A stretch of DNA of 64,000 bases from Agromyces sp. 3263 (GCF_031456545.1 NZ_JAVDUV010000001.1:2542001-2606000), one strand, 5' to 3'. Positions 27,002 through 34,832 are shown, counted from the stretch's first letter. Translations and numbers: made by a program. The notes: a model not told the origin generated them from the letters alone.

Positions 27002-27817
27002 ATGAACCTGTACGACCTTCCGCCCGTCGCCGCCGTGCTCGACGCGGCGCACGCCCTCCTCATGCACCTCGCCACGGTGCTCACGCCGTTCGCCGGCGCG
27101 TCGAGCGCGGCCGCCGCGATCGTGCTGGTCACGCTGCTCGTGCGCGCGGCCCTGATCCCGGTCGGCATCTCGCAGGCGAAGGCGGAGCGCACGCGCGCCC
27201 GGCTCGCCCCCCGCCTGGCCGAACTGCGTCGCCGCCACGCGAAGGACCCCGACCGGCTGCAGCGCGAGACCATGGCGCTGTACGCCGACGAGGGCGCGTC
27301 GCCGTTCGCCGGCTGCCTGCCGATGCTCATCCAGGCGCCCATCGTCGGCGTGATCTACGCCCTCTTCGTGCTGCCGACGATCGCCGGCCATCCGAACGCG
27401 CTGCTCGAGCAGACCCTGCTCGGCGTGCCGCTCGGTTCCAGCCTCGCCGGCTCGATCGCCTCGGGCACCCTCACGCCCGGTGCGCTGCTCGTGTTCGGGA
27501 CACTGATCGGCGCGATCGCGCTCGTCGGCGAGCTCACCCGGCGGGCGTTCCGCCCCCAGCCGACGCCGCAGGACGGACCCGCTGCGCGCCCGGGCGAAGG
27601 CGCATCGGGGACGGATGCCGCGGCCGCGGTGCTCGGGTCGGCGGCCATGCTCCGCGTGGTGGGCCTCCTCCAGTTCGTCACGGCGGTGATCGCGGCGTTC
27701 GTGCCGCTCGCGGCGGCGCTCTACCTGCTCGTCACCGTGACGTGGACCCTCGGACAGCGCCTCGTGCTGCGGCGCGTGTATCCGCTGCCGCCCGCGCTGC
27801 CCGCCCTTCCGGCGTGA
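27002..27817 (+). CDS. yidC: YidC/Oxa1-family membrane protein insertase (short paralogue)
   Basis: The 271-residue product has the Oxa1/YidC core. It contains a first long transmembrane helix with the conserved groove Arg (VTLLVRAALIPVGISQAKAE), the charged cytoplasmic hairpin (ARLAPRLAELRRRHAKDPDR), then EGASPFAGCLPMLIQAPIVG, the family's signature stretch, and further helices near 75 percent of the chain. The start is ATG 27002, with AAGGA at 26991-26995; the open frame further upstream lacks signals. It is shorter than housekeeping actinobacterial YidC and is not beside rnpA/rpmH, so it is probably a second YidC. Role: inserts or folds inner-membrane proteins with or without the Sec translocon. 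Confidence 0.9.
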   Translation: MNLYDLPPVAAVLDAAHALLMHLATVLTPFAGASSAAAAIVLVTLLVRAALIPVGISQAKAERTRARLAPRLAELRRRHAKDPDRLQRETMALYADEGASPFAGCLPMLIQAPIVGVIYALFVLPTIAGHPNALLEQTLLGVPLGSSLAGSIASGTLTPGALLVFGTLIGAIALVGELTRRAFRPQPTPQDGPAARPGEGASGTDAAAAVLGSAAMLRVVGLLQFVTAVIAAFVPLAAALYLLVTVTWTLGQRLVLRRVYPLPPALPALPA

Positions 27818-27841
27818 GCGGCCGCGCCCGCCCCGCTCGGC

Positions 27842-28573
27842 TCAGGCGTCGGCGAGCTCCACGAAGCGGCGCAGCAACCGTTGCGGTTCGGTGACGGATG
27901 CCGCGGCGAGCCGCTCGCTCACGGCCCGCAGCTCGCTCGCCGGGAAATAGCCGTGATGGCGGTACACCTGTGCACGGGCCACGAAGTCGTGGGTGGACAC
28001 CTCGGGGTGGAACTGCGTCGCGTAGACCCGGCGCCCCACCCGGTACACCTGGACCGGGCACGCCGCCGACGACGCGAGCAGCACCGCGTCGGCGGGCAGC
28101 CGCTCGGTGGCCTCCTTGTGGCCGACGAGGGCATGGAAGCGGCGGGGCAACTCGCCCACGAGCGGATCGGCGACGCCGTCGGGCGTGAGGCTGATCTCGA
28201 CGGCGGCGGCCTCCTCGCCGTGCTCCGTGCCGACGACCCCGCCGAGCACGCGCGTCAGCACCCCGATGCCGTAGCAGGTGAACAGCAGCGGGTGGTCGCG
28301 CTCGACCGCGTCCTCGGCGAGGCGTGCGAGGTCGGCCTCGACGCGGCGCTGCACCGGATGCTTCGACGCCTCGGGCGTCGTCACGTTGTACGGGCTGCCG
28401 CCCACCACGACCCCGGCGACCTCGTCGAGCCTCAGGTCGCCGAGGGGATCCACGTCGAGTCGCACGTGCTCGAGCCGGCCGGCGTCGAGTCCCATGGCGC
28501 GTCGCACGGACTCGTACTCGGGGCCGACGGCCTCGACCTCGGGGCGCGCCGAGAGGAAGAGGAACGGCTTCAT
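27842..28573 (-). CDS. Class I glutamine amidotransferase-like protein
   Basis: The 243-residue protein has a GATase1 fold with an intact triad: nucleophile Cys100 in LLFTCYGIGVL, and His189 and Glu191 in TQFHPEVS. The oxyanion segment GVVVGGSPYNVT is at residues 54-65. It is similar to the stand-alone GuaA-type amidotransferase-like proteins of actinobacteria, whose acceptor substrate is generally unknown. Its ATG overlaps the stop of the upstream LysR-like gene (ATGA at 28570-28573), so the two are translationally coupled. It converges with yidC with only 24 bp between stops. Confidence 0.85.
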   Translation of the reverse strand: MKPFLFLSARPEVEAVGPEYESVRRAMGLDAGRLEHVRLDVDPLGDLRLDEVAGVVVGGSPYNVTTPEASKHPVQRRVEADLARLAEDAVERDHPLLFTCYGIGVLTRVLGGVVGTEHGEEAAAVEISLTPDGVADPLVGELPRRFHALVGHKEATERLPADAVLLASSAACPVQVYRVGRRVYATQFHPEVSTHDFVARAQVYRHHGYFPASELRAVSERLAAASVTEPQRLLRRFVELADA

Positions 28574-29337
28574 CGCGAGCGACCGCCTCGCTTGCGCGCG
28601 CTGCGCCCCGAACGGGCCGACGACGCGCGGCCGCTGGCGCGGGACGCGCCAGCCGGCTTCCCGCCCTTCGCGCCCTTCCCGCCCTTCGCGGCTTTGCCGC
28701 CGGCACCCTTCCCGCCCTTGGCCTTCTCAGCCGCCGCGGCCTTCGCGTTCGCCTTGGCCTTGGCCGTGGCCTTCGCGGGCGCAGCGGCGTCCTCGTCGTC
28801 GCCCTCTCGGCGCGAGCTCCGGGCCGTGCGGCCCCGCACGACGCCGACGAGCTCCTGGATGTCGGCGTCGTCGCGCTCGACGCGCCAGACGAGCGCGATG
28901 CGCGTCGGCGCGGCATCCGTCAGCGGCACGGCCACGACATCGCGGCGGTGGTGCAGGCGCGCGACGCCGTGGGGGAGGATCGCGTGGCCCGTGCCGGCGG
29001 CCACGAGCTCGACGGTCATCGCGGCGTCGGGCTGCGCCGGCGCGAGTGGCTCGTGCACGAGATCGGCGAGCGTCAGCGCCTCGGCCTCGGCGAGGGGGTG
29101 GTCCTTCGGGAGCACGGCGACGGCGAGCTCCTCCCAGAGCTGGATGACGTGCAGACCCGCATCATCGATGGGCAGGCGCACGAACGCGACATCCGCCTCG
29201 CCCGCACGCAGGTCGGCGAGCTGCTCGGCCTCCTCGACGCGCACGGCCTCGAGCGGCAGATCGGTCCGTCGCTCGTTCCACGCGCGCAGCCACTTCGCGG
29301 GGCTCACCCCGGCCACGTAGCGCAGCCTCAGCGTCAC
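28570..29337 (-). CDS. LysR-type substrate-binding-domain protein without HTH, with Lys/Ala/Gly-rich tail
   Basis: Residues 1-170 match the effector-binding domain of LysR regulators: LRLRYVAGVSPAKWLRAW, EADVAFVRLPID, ELAVAVLPKDHPLAE, VAAGTGHAILPHGVARLH and RIALVWRVERDD. There is no N-terminal winged helix. Residues 171-255 are a low-complexity basic tail (AKATAKAKANAKAAAAEKAK, GGKGAKGG, RSARKRGGRSR) like histone-H1-type tails. The start is GTG 29337, behind a G-rich stretch. Such HTH-less proteins occur in Microbacteriaceae. Whether the tail supplies DNA binding is inference. Coupled to the downstream amidotransferase gene. Confidence 0.85.
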   Translation of the reverse strand: MTLRLRYVAGVSPAKWLRAWNERRTDLPLEAVRVEEAEQLADLRAGEADVAFVRLPIDDAGLHVIQLWEELAVAVLPKDHPLAEAEALTLADLVHEPLAPAQPDAAMTVELVAAGTGHAILPHGVARLHHRRDVVAVPLTDAAPTRIALVWRVERDDADIQELVGVVRGRTARSSRREGDDEDAAAPAKATAKAKANAKAAAAEKAKGGKGAGGKAAKGGKGAKGGKPAGASRASGRASSARSGRSARKRGGRSR

Positions 29338-29447
29338 GGCGCCCCCAGTCCAGTCATCCGGCCGCTCCCGGCCTCCCCACAGCCTACCGACGGGTGCCGT
29401 CGCAGCCGCGCTGCCGCGGGCCGGTGGGCGGATGCCGCGTGACGGGC

Positions 29448-29453
29448 TACGGT
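29448..29453 (+). promoter_or_regulatory. -10 box of a leaderless DUF5997 mRNA
   Basis: TACGGT is followed by exactly 6 nt and then GTG 29460. Transcription would therefore begin at or next to the start codon. There is no Shine-Dalgarno match with usable spacing. Confidence 0.55.
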
Positions 29454-29459
29454 GTGAGG

Positions 29460-29870
29460 GTGAGCCAGTCCCAGTCGATGAAACCCGAGACCGCAGCCAA
29501 GAAGCTCGGCATCCTCCTCGAGGCGGCGCCCGAGGACTTCCGCGAGGGCGACGTCACCCGCGACGAGCTCAACGCGCTCCTGGCCGATCCGCCCGAGTGG
29601 CTGCAGGTGCTGCGCCGCGAGGGACCGCACCCGCGCAACGTCGTGGCGGCGAAGCTCGGCATCTCCAACTCGGGCCTCGCCCGCGGCGGCATCACCGAGC
29701 CGCTCACGACGGCCGAGATCAAGGCGCTGCTCGTGGCACCGCCGCAGTGGCTCGTGCAGGAGCGGGCCACGCAGGCCGCCGTGCGTGCCGAGAAGATCCG
29801 CGTCGCCGACCGCGACCGTGAGCGCGCCGCGCGCCAGGCCGGCGGCGGCGGAGGCGGCTCGGGGGTCTGA
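29460..29870 (+). CDS. DUF5997-family protein
   Basis: The product is 136 residues starting VSQSQSMKPETAAKKLGILL. It contains EFREGDVTRDELNALLADPPEWL-like residues (here DFREGD), a helix-turn-helix-like stretch GPHPRNVVAAKLGISNSGLA and ITEPLTTAEIKALLVAPPQWL, typical of DUF5997, an actinobacterial family without known function. The C-terminus is a charged helix and a Gly-rich end. GTG 29460 was chosen because it is 6 nt after a TACGGT -10 box and matches the usual SQSMKP start. ATG 29478 is the alternative. Confidence 0.8.
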   Translation: MSQSQSMKPETAAKKLGILLEAAPEDFREGDVTRDELNALLADPPEWLQVLRREGPHPRNVVAAKLGISNSGLARGGITEPLTTAEIKALLVAPPQWLVQERATQAAVRAEKIRVADRDRERAARQAGGGGGGSGV

Positions 29871-29901
29871 GCCTCTGGCGCCCGCCGCTCGGTGACGACC
29901 G

Positions 29902-30549
29902 CTACGCGGCCGGTGCGAACCGGGCGCGGATGAACGCCGCGACGTCCGCGAGCTCGCGGTCCGACACCGAGTGGCCGACGCCCTCGTAGATGCGCTCGTC
30001 GAGCGTCGAGTGCGCGGGCAGCCACGCCTGCGTGCGGGCGACGGATGCCACGGGGATGACCCCGTCGACGGTGCCGCGCCCCCAGAACACGTGGGGGGCG
30101 AGCTGCGACATCCGCTCGTCGCCGTCGCGCTCGCCGGGCAGCGCGAACCCGGCGAGGCTCACCGCGAACGCGAATCGCTCGGGTGCCCGTCGCAGGAGCT
30201 CGAGGGCCATCGCACCGCCCTGCGAGAAGCCGAGCAGGCCGATCGGTCCGGCGCCGGGGGCGGCACGGTCGAGCCAGTCGAGGATCGCGTCGGTCGCGGC
30301 ATCCGCCCCCTCGACCGAGAGCTCGGCGCCCTCGGCGAGGAGCGGGAACCACGCGTGCCCGTACCCGGTGTACAGCGGTGCGCGCAACGACGCGATGGCG
30401 GGCTCGAGCGGCAGGTACGGCGTCAGGCCGAACAGGTCCCCCTCGTTCGAGTTGTACCCGTGCAGCAGGAGCAGCAGCGGACGGCCCGCCCGATCGGCGG
30501 CCGACGCCGACCAGAGCACGGCCTCGTCGTCGACGCGCACCTCGGGCAT
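29902..30549 (-). CDS. Carboxylesterase/phospholipase-family alpha/beta hydrolase
   Basis: The 215-residue hydrolase is of the Abhydrolase_2 (carboxylesterase/lysophospholipase) type. The oxyanion segment is LLLLHGYNSNEGDL (26-39), nucleophile Ser109 sits in LGFSQGGAMAL, Asp162 in GTVDGVIP and His193 in GVGHSVS, so the catalytic triad is complete. No signal peptide is seen, hence cytoplasmic. ATG 30549 follows GGAGG with suitable spacing. Expected reaction: hydrolysis of short carboxylic or thioester bonds; substrate unknown. It converges with the DUF5997 gene and diverges from the NUDIX-like gene across a region with a long inverted repeat. Confidence 0.88.
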   Translation of the reverse strand: MPEVRVDDEAVLWSASAADRAGRPLLLLLHGYNSNEGDLFGLTPYLPLEPAIASLRAPLYTGYGHAWFPLLAEGAELSVEGADAATDAILDWLDRAAPGAGPIGLLGFSQGGAMALELLRRAPERFAFAVSLAGFALPGERDGDERMSQLAPHVFWGRGTVDGVIPVASVARTQAWLPAHSTLDERIYEGVGHSVSDRELADVAAFIRARFAPAA

Positions 30550-30651
30550 GGGTCCTCCGCTCCGGGCGGCGGATGCTGCGAGCCACCGGATGCCGCACGC
30601 CCGCCTTCGAGCGTACCCGTCGCCCCTCGCCCGCCACTCGCCCGCCCCCTC

Positions 30652-30717
30652 GCGTCGAGATCTTGTGTTCGGTGCGAATACCCGCCCCTGCGCGCACCGA
30701 AGACGAGATCTCGACGC
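30652..30717. repeat. 25-bp imperfect inverted repeat between divergent genes
   Basis: The arm 30652-30676 (GCGTCGAGATCTTGTG plus TTCGGTGCG) is the reverse complement of 30693-30717 at 23 of 25 positions, with a 16-bp spacer. It lies upstream of both the esterase and the NUDIX-like gene, so it is not a terminator for either. A REP/MITE-like element or an operator are possible readings. Confidence 0.7.
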
Positions 30718-30743
30718 ATCGGGGGAAGCGGGGGCGCGTGGGG

Positions 30744-30749
30744 CAGAAT
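30744..30749 (+). promoter_or_regulatory. -10 box of a leaderless NUDIX-like mRNA
   Basis: CAGAAT is followed by 6 nt and ATG 30756. The same hexamer at the same spacing precedes pxpA at 41167. Confidence 0.5.
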
Positions 30750-30755
30750 CGAGGC

Positions 30756-31337
30756 ATGAGCGTGCGCACCCCCGACCCGGACTGGAATCCCGACGACGAG
30801 CCCGTCGTGCGGCCGCCCGCCAACCCGGGCTGGCTCACCGACCTCGAGCTCGCCGAGATCCGGGGCCGCCTTCCGCTGCTCTACGTCGAGGCGGTGCCGG
30901 TTCGGGTCGACGGGCTCGGGCAGGTGTCCGAGGTCGGCGTGCTGCTGCGGGCGAACGCCGTCGGCGAGATGACCCGCACGCTCGTGTCGGGCCGCGTGAT
31001 GTTCGGCGAGACGCTGCGCGACGCCCTGTTCCGCCACCTCGAGAAGGACCTGGGGCCGATGGCGTTCCCGCTGCTGCCCGCGAGCCCCGTGCCGTTCACC
31101 GTGGCCGAGTACTTCCCGCTGCCCGGCATCTCGCCGTTCTCCGACGAGCGCCAGCACGCCGTGTCGCTGGCCTACGTGGTGCCCGTCACGGGCACGTGCG
31201 AGCCGCGGCAGGACGCCCTCGAGGTCACGTGGATGACCCCGGTCGAGGCGGTGTCCGAGAGCATCGCCGCCGAGATGGAGGGCGGGCGCGGCATCCTCGT
31301 CAAGCAGGCGCTCGCGTCGGTGGGCGCACTGCGCTGA
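30756..31337 (+). CDS. NUDIX-hydrolase-like protein (DUF4916 type) with degenerate Nudix box
   Basis: The 193-residue protein resembles the actinobacterial NUDIX-like family annotated DUF4916. The expected Nudix box GX5EX7REUXEEXGU appears at residues 79-101 as G79, E85 and R93-HLEKDLG, so the RE and EE positions read RH and KD. Catalytic metal-binding glutamates are thus mostly replaced, and hydrolase activity is doubtful. The N-terminus is a Pro-rich leader, and the rest keeps the sheet-helix order (YVEAVPVRV, EVGVLLRAN, HAVSLAYVVPVTG). Its stop is one base from the convergent nucleoside hydrolase stop. Confidence 0.75.
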   Translation: MSVRTPDPDWNPDDEPVVRPPANPGWLTDLELAEIRGRLPLLYVEAVPVRVDGLGQVSEVGVLLRANAVGEMTRTLVSGRVMFGETLRDALFRHLEKDLGPMAFPLLPASPVPFTVAEYFPLPGISPFSDERQHAVSLAYVVPVTGTCEPRQDALEVTWMTPVEAVSESIAAEMEGGRGILVKQALASVGALR

Positions 31338-31338
31338 G

Positions 31339-32298
31339 TCAGCGCCCGGCGAGCCCGAGCGTCTCGAGGAACAGCCGCGTGAGCCGCGTCGCATCGACCT
31401 CGAGGGCGACCTCGACGTTCGCCCACTCGTCGGCGAGCCCGTGTACCAGGTCTTCGCCGCGACGTTCGCGCAGGTCGACGAGCGTCTGCCCGCGGCCGTA
31501 GCCGGCGAGTTCGACGCGCACCGGACGCACCTCGGTGCGGAGGGCCAGCGGGTCGACGATGGAGCACACCGCGCCGGCGTCGCCGATGAGCCCGGTGTAC
31601 TCCTCCTGCTCGTCGGCCGACAGGGCGATGCGATGCCCGAGGAGTGCGCCCACGACGCGGCCGAGCGGGTCGTCGCCGTGCTCGAGCGCGGCCGCGAGGT
31701 CCTGCCCGACCGAGACGCGGTTGAACACGTCGAGCCCGTACATGTAGGCGGGCACGTTCGCGTCGAGCACGATGGCGGCGGCCTCGGGGTCGTGCCACAC
31801 GTTGAACTCGGCCACGGCCGTCGCGTTGCCGACGCTGGCCGAGCCGCCCATGAACACGATCCGTTCCAGGTTGCCGGCGACCTCGGGGTAGGTGCGCAGC
31901 AACAACGCGAGGTTCGTCTGCGGGGCGAGGGCCACGAGCGTGACGGGCGTCGGGTGCTCGAGGATGAGCCGGCGCAGGAGTTCGACGGCGCCGACGGGTT
32001 CGGGTCGCCGCTCCGTGGGCGGCAGGGGGACACCGCCGAGGCCGTCGAGGCCGTGCACGTGGCCGGCGGAGCGGGGCGGCTCGAGCAGGGGCCGCGCGGC
32101 GCCGGCCGCGACGGGCAGGTCGGGCGCGCCCGCGGCGTCGAGCACCCGAAGCGTGTTGTCGACGACCTGCGCGAGCGAGGCGTTGCCCGCGACGCACGTG
32201 ATGCCGAGCACGTCGATGCCCGGATGCCGCACGGCGAAGAGGATGGCGAGGGCGTCGTCGACGCCCGTGTCGACGTCGAGGATCACGGGAACGCTCAT
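31339..32298 (-). CDS. Inosine-uridine-preferring nucleoside hydrolase family protein
   Basis: The 319-residue protein is of the IUNH fold. The calcium-binding signature is intact as VILDVDTGVDDALA (5-18), and VAEFNVWHDPEAAAIVL (162-178) and GLDVFNRV match the family core. The position that is usually the HD catalytic His reads IVD (Val248-Asp249), so the Asp ligand is kept but the leaving-group His is missing. Members split ribonucleosides into base and ribose for salvage. The substrate cannot be given here. ATG 32298 sits 6 nt behind TACGGT on the minus strand. Confidence 0.88.
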   Translation of the reverse strand: MSVPVILDVDTGVDDALAILFAVRHPGIDVLGITCVAGNASLAQVVDNTLRVLDAAGAPDLPVAAGAARPLLEPPRSAGHVHGLDGLGGVPLPPTERRPEPVGAVELLRRLILEHPTPVTLVALAPQTNLALLLRTYPEVAGNLERIVFMGGSASVGNATAVAEFNVWHDPEAAAIVLDANVPAYMYGLDVFNRVSVGQDLAAALEHGDDPLGRVVGALLGHRIALSADEQEEYTGLIGDAGAVCSIVDPLALRTEVRPVRVELAGYGRGQTLVDLRERRGEDLVHGLADEWANVEVALEVDATRLTRLFLETLGLAGR

Positions 32299-32304
32299 CG
32301 CATC

Positions 32305-32310
32305 ACCGTA
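32305..32310 (-). promoter_or_regulatory. -10 box of a leaderless nucleoside hydrolase mRNA
   Basis: On the minus strand TACGGT is followed by 6 nt and ATG 32298. It is the same hexamer and spacing as for the DUF5997 gene. Confidence 0.55.
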
Positions 32311-32362
32311 ACGCGACCGCCGGGGTCGCCGCGCCCGTCATTCGACGCGCGTTCGTGCCGCG

Positions 32363-32866
32363 TCAGCGGACGAACCGCACCTCGTGGATCTCCTCGCCGA
32401 GGAACGGCACGTGCTGGTCGGCGCCGTCGAGCACGAAGCCGTTGCGTTCGTAGAACCGGTGCGCGCGGGGGTTGTCGGAGGCGACCCAGAGGTACACCGC
32501 GTCGTCGCCCACTGCGGCGTCGAACAGCTTCTGGCCGATGCCGGTGCCGTGGTACGCGTCGAGGAGGTAGATGAAGTAGAGCTCGCGCTCCCGGGGTGGG
32601 TTCTCGTCGCGTGCGGGACCCGAGCCGACGAAGCCGACGATCTCGCCGTCGACGAGGGCGGCGAACTGCTGGTACTCCTCGCCCCGCTCGGCGTAGTGGT
32701 TCCAGAGCTCCGCCATGCGCCGCGGTGAGAGGTGCTCGAAGGCCGCCGCGCTGATCAGGTGGTCGTAGGTCTCGTGCCAGCAGGTGGCGTGGACGCGCCC
32801 CAGCGCCTCCACGTCGGAATCGCGGATGGGACGGACGACGACCTCGGCAGCAACTTCGGTGCTCAT
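32363..32866 (-). CDS. GNAT-family N-acetyltransferase
   Basis: The 167-residue protein has the GNAT order: VVVRPIRDSDVEALGRVH (beta 1), the helix WHETYDHLISAAAF, the strand GEIVGFVGSG, then ELYFIYLLDAYHGTGIGQKL, which contains the acetyl-CoA pyrophosphate-binding motif (YHGTGIGQKL), and VASDNPRAHRFYERNGFVLDG at the C-terminal end. It transfers acetyl from acetyl-CoA to an unknown amine. ATG 32866 is preceded by TAGCCT with a 6-nt gap. Confidence 0.9.
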   Translation of the reverse strand: MSTEVAAEVVVRPIRDSDVEALGRVHATCWHETYDHLISAAAFEHLSPRRMAELWNHYAERGEEYQQFAALVDGEIVGFVGSGPARDENPPRERELYFIYLLDAYHGTGIGQKLFDAAVGDDAVYLWVASDNPRAHRFYERNGFVLDGADQHVPFLGEEIHEVRFVR

Positions 32867-32872
32867 GCGAGA

Positions 32873-32878
32873 AGGCTA
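32873..32878 (-). promoter_or_regulatory. -10 box of a leaderless GNAT mRNA
   Basis: Minus-strand TAGCCT is followed by 6 nt and ATG 32866. No Shine-Dalgarno sequence fits between them. Confidence 0.55.
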
Positions 32879-32973
32879 AGCCAGGGCGCGCGGGACGCGA
32901 AATCGTGGGATACGCCCTTGCGTTGAGCGCCCGAGCAGCGCGTGTCCGGCGAGGAGGTCCGCCGCGGAGACGG

Positions 32974-33016
32974 CGAAGGCCCCCCGTCGACCCGGTGGTC
33001 GGCGGCGGGGCCTTCG
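32974..33016 (-). terminator. Hairpin terminator after the DEAD-box helicase gene
   Basis: A 10-bp perfect stem pairs 32974-32983 with 33007-33016 (CGAAGGCCCC / GGGGCCTTCG). An inner CGACC/GGTCG stem (32988-32992 with 32997-33001) extends it. It lies 18 bp past the helicase stop codon on the minus strand. Confidence 0.65.
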
Positions 33017-33033
33017 GCACGTGGTGCGGAGGG

Positions 33034-34590
33034 TCAGCCCTGCGCGCGACGGTTGGTGCGCGCGGGCGACACGAGGCTGCCGACGCGAAGCGGCTGCTTG
33101 CCCTGGCCCTGGCGGGCGGATGCCCCGCGCTGTGCGCCCGTGGCCTGTGCGCCGCGGCTGTGGCCCGCGCCCTGCTTGGGTGCGTGCGCCTTGGCCTCGG
33201 CGGGGCGGCCGGAGCGGTCCCGGCGCGGCGTCGCGGGGGCGAGGTCGTCCTGCCCGCCGCTGCGGCCGGTGCCGCGACCGCCGCGGGAGCCGCGCGAGGC
33301 GCCGCTCTGCGGGCTGCGCTCGTCGCGCGCTGCGCGCTTGCGCTGGGCGTTCGCGCCCTGCGAGCGGCCGCCGCCCTGCGGCTGGACCGCAGCGCGGGGA
33401 GCCGGCTTCACGTAGGGGGCGACATCGCCGACGAGCGAGGTGACCGACGGCGAGTTCGCCGTGACGCGCTCGGGCGTCACGGTGATCGCGGCCTTGCGGA
33501 GCAGCGTCTTCAGGTCCTGCTTCTGCGCGGGCAGGCAGATCGTGACGACGTCGCCCTCGCTGCCGGCGCGGGCGGTGCGGCCCGAACGGTGCAGGTACGC
33601 CTTGTGCTCCATGGGCGGGTCCACGTGGATGACGAGCTCGACATTGTCGACGTGCACGCCGCGCGCCGCGACATCCGTGGCCACCAGGACCCGGGCCGAG
33701 CCGTCGGAGAACGCCGCGAGGTTGCGGTCGCGCTGCGGCTGCGACAGGTTGCCGTGCAGGTCGACGGCGGGGATGCCCTGGTCGGTGAGCTTCTTGGCGA
33801 GCTTCTTCGCGTGGTGCTTGGTGCGCATGAAGAGGATGCGACGGCCGGTGCCCGACGCGAGCGCCTTCACGAGGTCGTTCTTCGCGTCGACGTCGTCCAC
33901 CTCGAACACGTGGTGGGTCATGGCGGCGACGTGCGAGGTGGCCTCGTCGACCGAGTGCAGCACCTCGTTCTGCAGGAAGCGCTTGACGAGCTTGTCCACG
34001 CCGTTGTCGAGGGTGGCCGAGAACAGCAGGCGCTGGCCGCCCTGCGGGGTCTTGTCCATGATGCGGGTGACCACGGGGAGGAAGCCGAGGTCGGCCATGT
34101 GGTCGGCCTCGTCGAGCACGGTGATCTCGACGGCGTCGAGGGTCACGAAGCCCTGCTTCATGAGGTCCTCGAGGCGGCCGGGGCAGGCGACGACGATGTC
34201 GACGCCGGCGCGGAGCGCGTCGACCTGGCGCTTCTGGTTGATGCCGCCGAAGATCGTCGTGGTCTTCATGCCGTAGGCGGCGGCGAGCGGCGCGAGCACC
34301 GCGTCGATCTGGGTGGCGAGCTCGCGCGTGGGGGCGAGCACGAGGCCGAGGGGGCGGCCGGGGCGGCGCTTGCCGCCGGCGAGCGATCCGCCGAGGCGCG
34401 CGGCCATGGGGATCGAGAACGCGAGGGTCTTGCCCGAGCCGGTCTTGCCCCGGCCGAGCACGTCGCGTCCGGCGAGCGTGTCGGGCAGGGTGTCGACCTG
34501 GATCGGGAACGGGGTGGTCTTGCCGTCGGCGGTGAGGGCCGCGACGATCGGAGCGGGCACGCCAAGCGTGCTGAAGGTGGTGTCGGTCAC
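33034..34590 (-). CDS. DEAD-box ATP-dependent RNA helicase
   Basis: The 518-residue helicase has all core motifs: Q motif (FSTLGVPAPIVAAL to FPIQ), motif I GRGKTGSGKT (47-55), motif Ia PTREL, motif II VLDEADHM, motif III SAT, motif IV region ILFMRTK, motif V ATDVAARG and motif VI HRSGRTAR. From about residue 395 on, a low-complexity Arg/Gly/Gln/Ser tail (RGGRGTGRSGG) should bind RNA. It unwinds RNA during ribosome assembly or decay and is often cold-induced. GTG 34590 was chosen: it has GAAAGG upstream and aligns with the Q motif. The frame runs open to 34713 without support. A leader of about 200 nt is likely. Confidence 0.93.
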   Translation of the reverse strand: MTDTTFSTLGVPAPIVAALTADGKTTPFPIQVDTLPDTLAGRDVLGRGKTGSGKTLAFSIPMAARLGGSLAGGKRRPGRPLGLVLAPTRELATQIDAVLAPLAAAYGMKTTTIFGGINQKRQVDALRAGVDIVVACPGRLEDLMKQGFVTLDAVEITVLDEADHMADLGFLPVVTRIMDKTPQGGQRLLFSATLDNGVDKLVKRFLQNEVLHSVDEATSHVAAMTHHVFEVDDVDAKNDLVKALASGTGRRILFMRTKHHAKKLAKKLTDQGIPAVDLHGNLSQPQRDRNLAAFSDGSARVLVATDVAARGVHVDNVELVIHVDPPMEHKAYLHRSGRTARAGSEGDVVTICLPAQKQDLKTLLRKAAITVTPERVTANSPSVTSLVGDVAPYVKPAPRAAVQPQGGGRSQGANAQRKRAARDERSPQSGASRGSRGGRGTGRSGGQDDLAPATPRRDRSGRPAEAKAHAPKQGAGHSRGAQATGAQRGASARQGQGKQPLRVGSLVSPARTNRRAQG

Positions 34591-34791
34591 TGGTGCCTTT
34601 CGGGGCAGAGCGCACCGCACGGGATGGCGCCGCATTCGGCGGCGGTTCGGACCCGTCGGTGGGAGAGTGGCGAAGGCGCCGGTCGGCGCATCCGTTCGCC
34701 GTATGAGAATCATCGGGCGCCCTCTGATGAGGCCCTGCCCGGAAGCGTTTCTACGACGCAGGCGGCGCGTTCGTCGCGCACACCGTCACCC

Positions 34792-34797
34792 ACTGTA
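34792..34797 (-). promoter_or_regulatory. Candidate -10 box of the DEAD-box helicase gene
   Basis: Minus-strand TACAGT lies about 200 nt upstream of the GTG start. If used, it gives a long 5' leader, which is common for RNA-helicase genes with leader-based control. No good -35 was found. Confidence 0.3.
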
Positions 34798-34832
34798 GCG
34801 GATGCCGCTGCACGCCCCCTGTGCGCGGCCGC

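Noticed and set aside
31329..31343. Perfect 15-bp palindrome at the stop codons of the NUDIX-like and nucleoside hydrolase genes as a terminator
   Set aside because: The centre leaves a 1-nt loop, so a stable hairpin is unlikely. The symmetry comes partly from two facing TGA stops.
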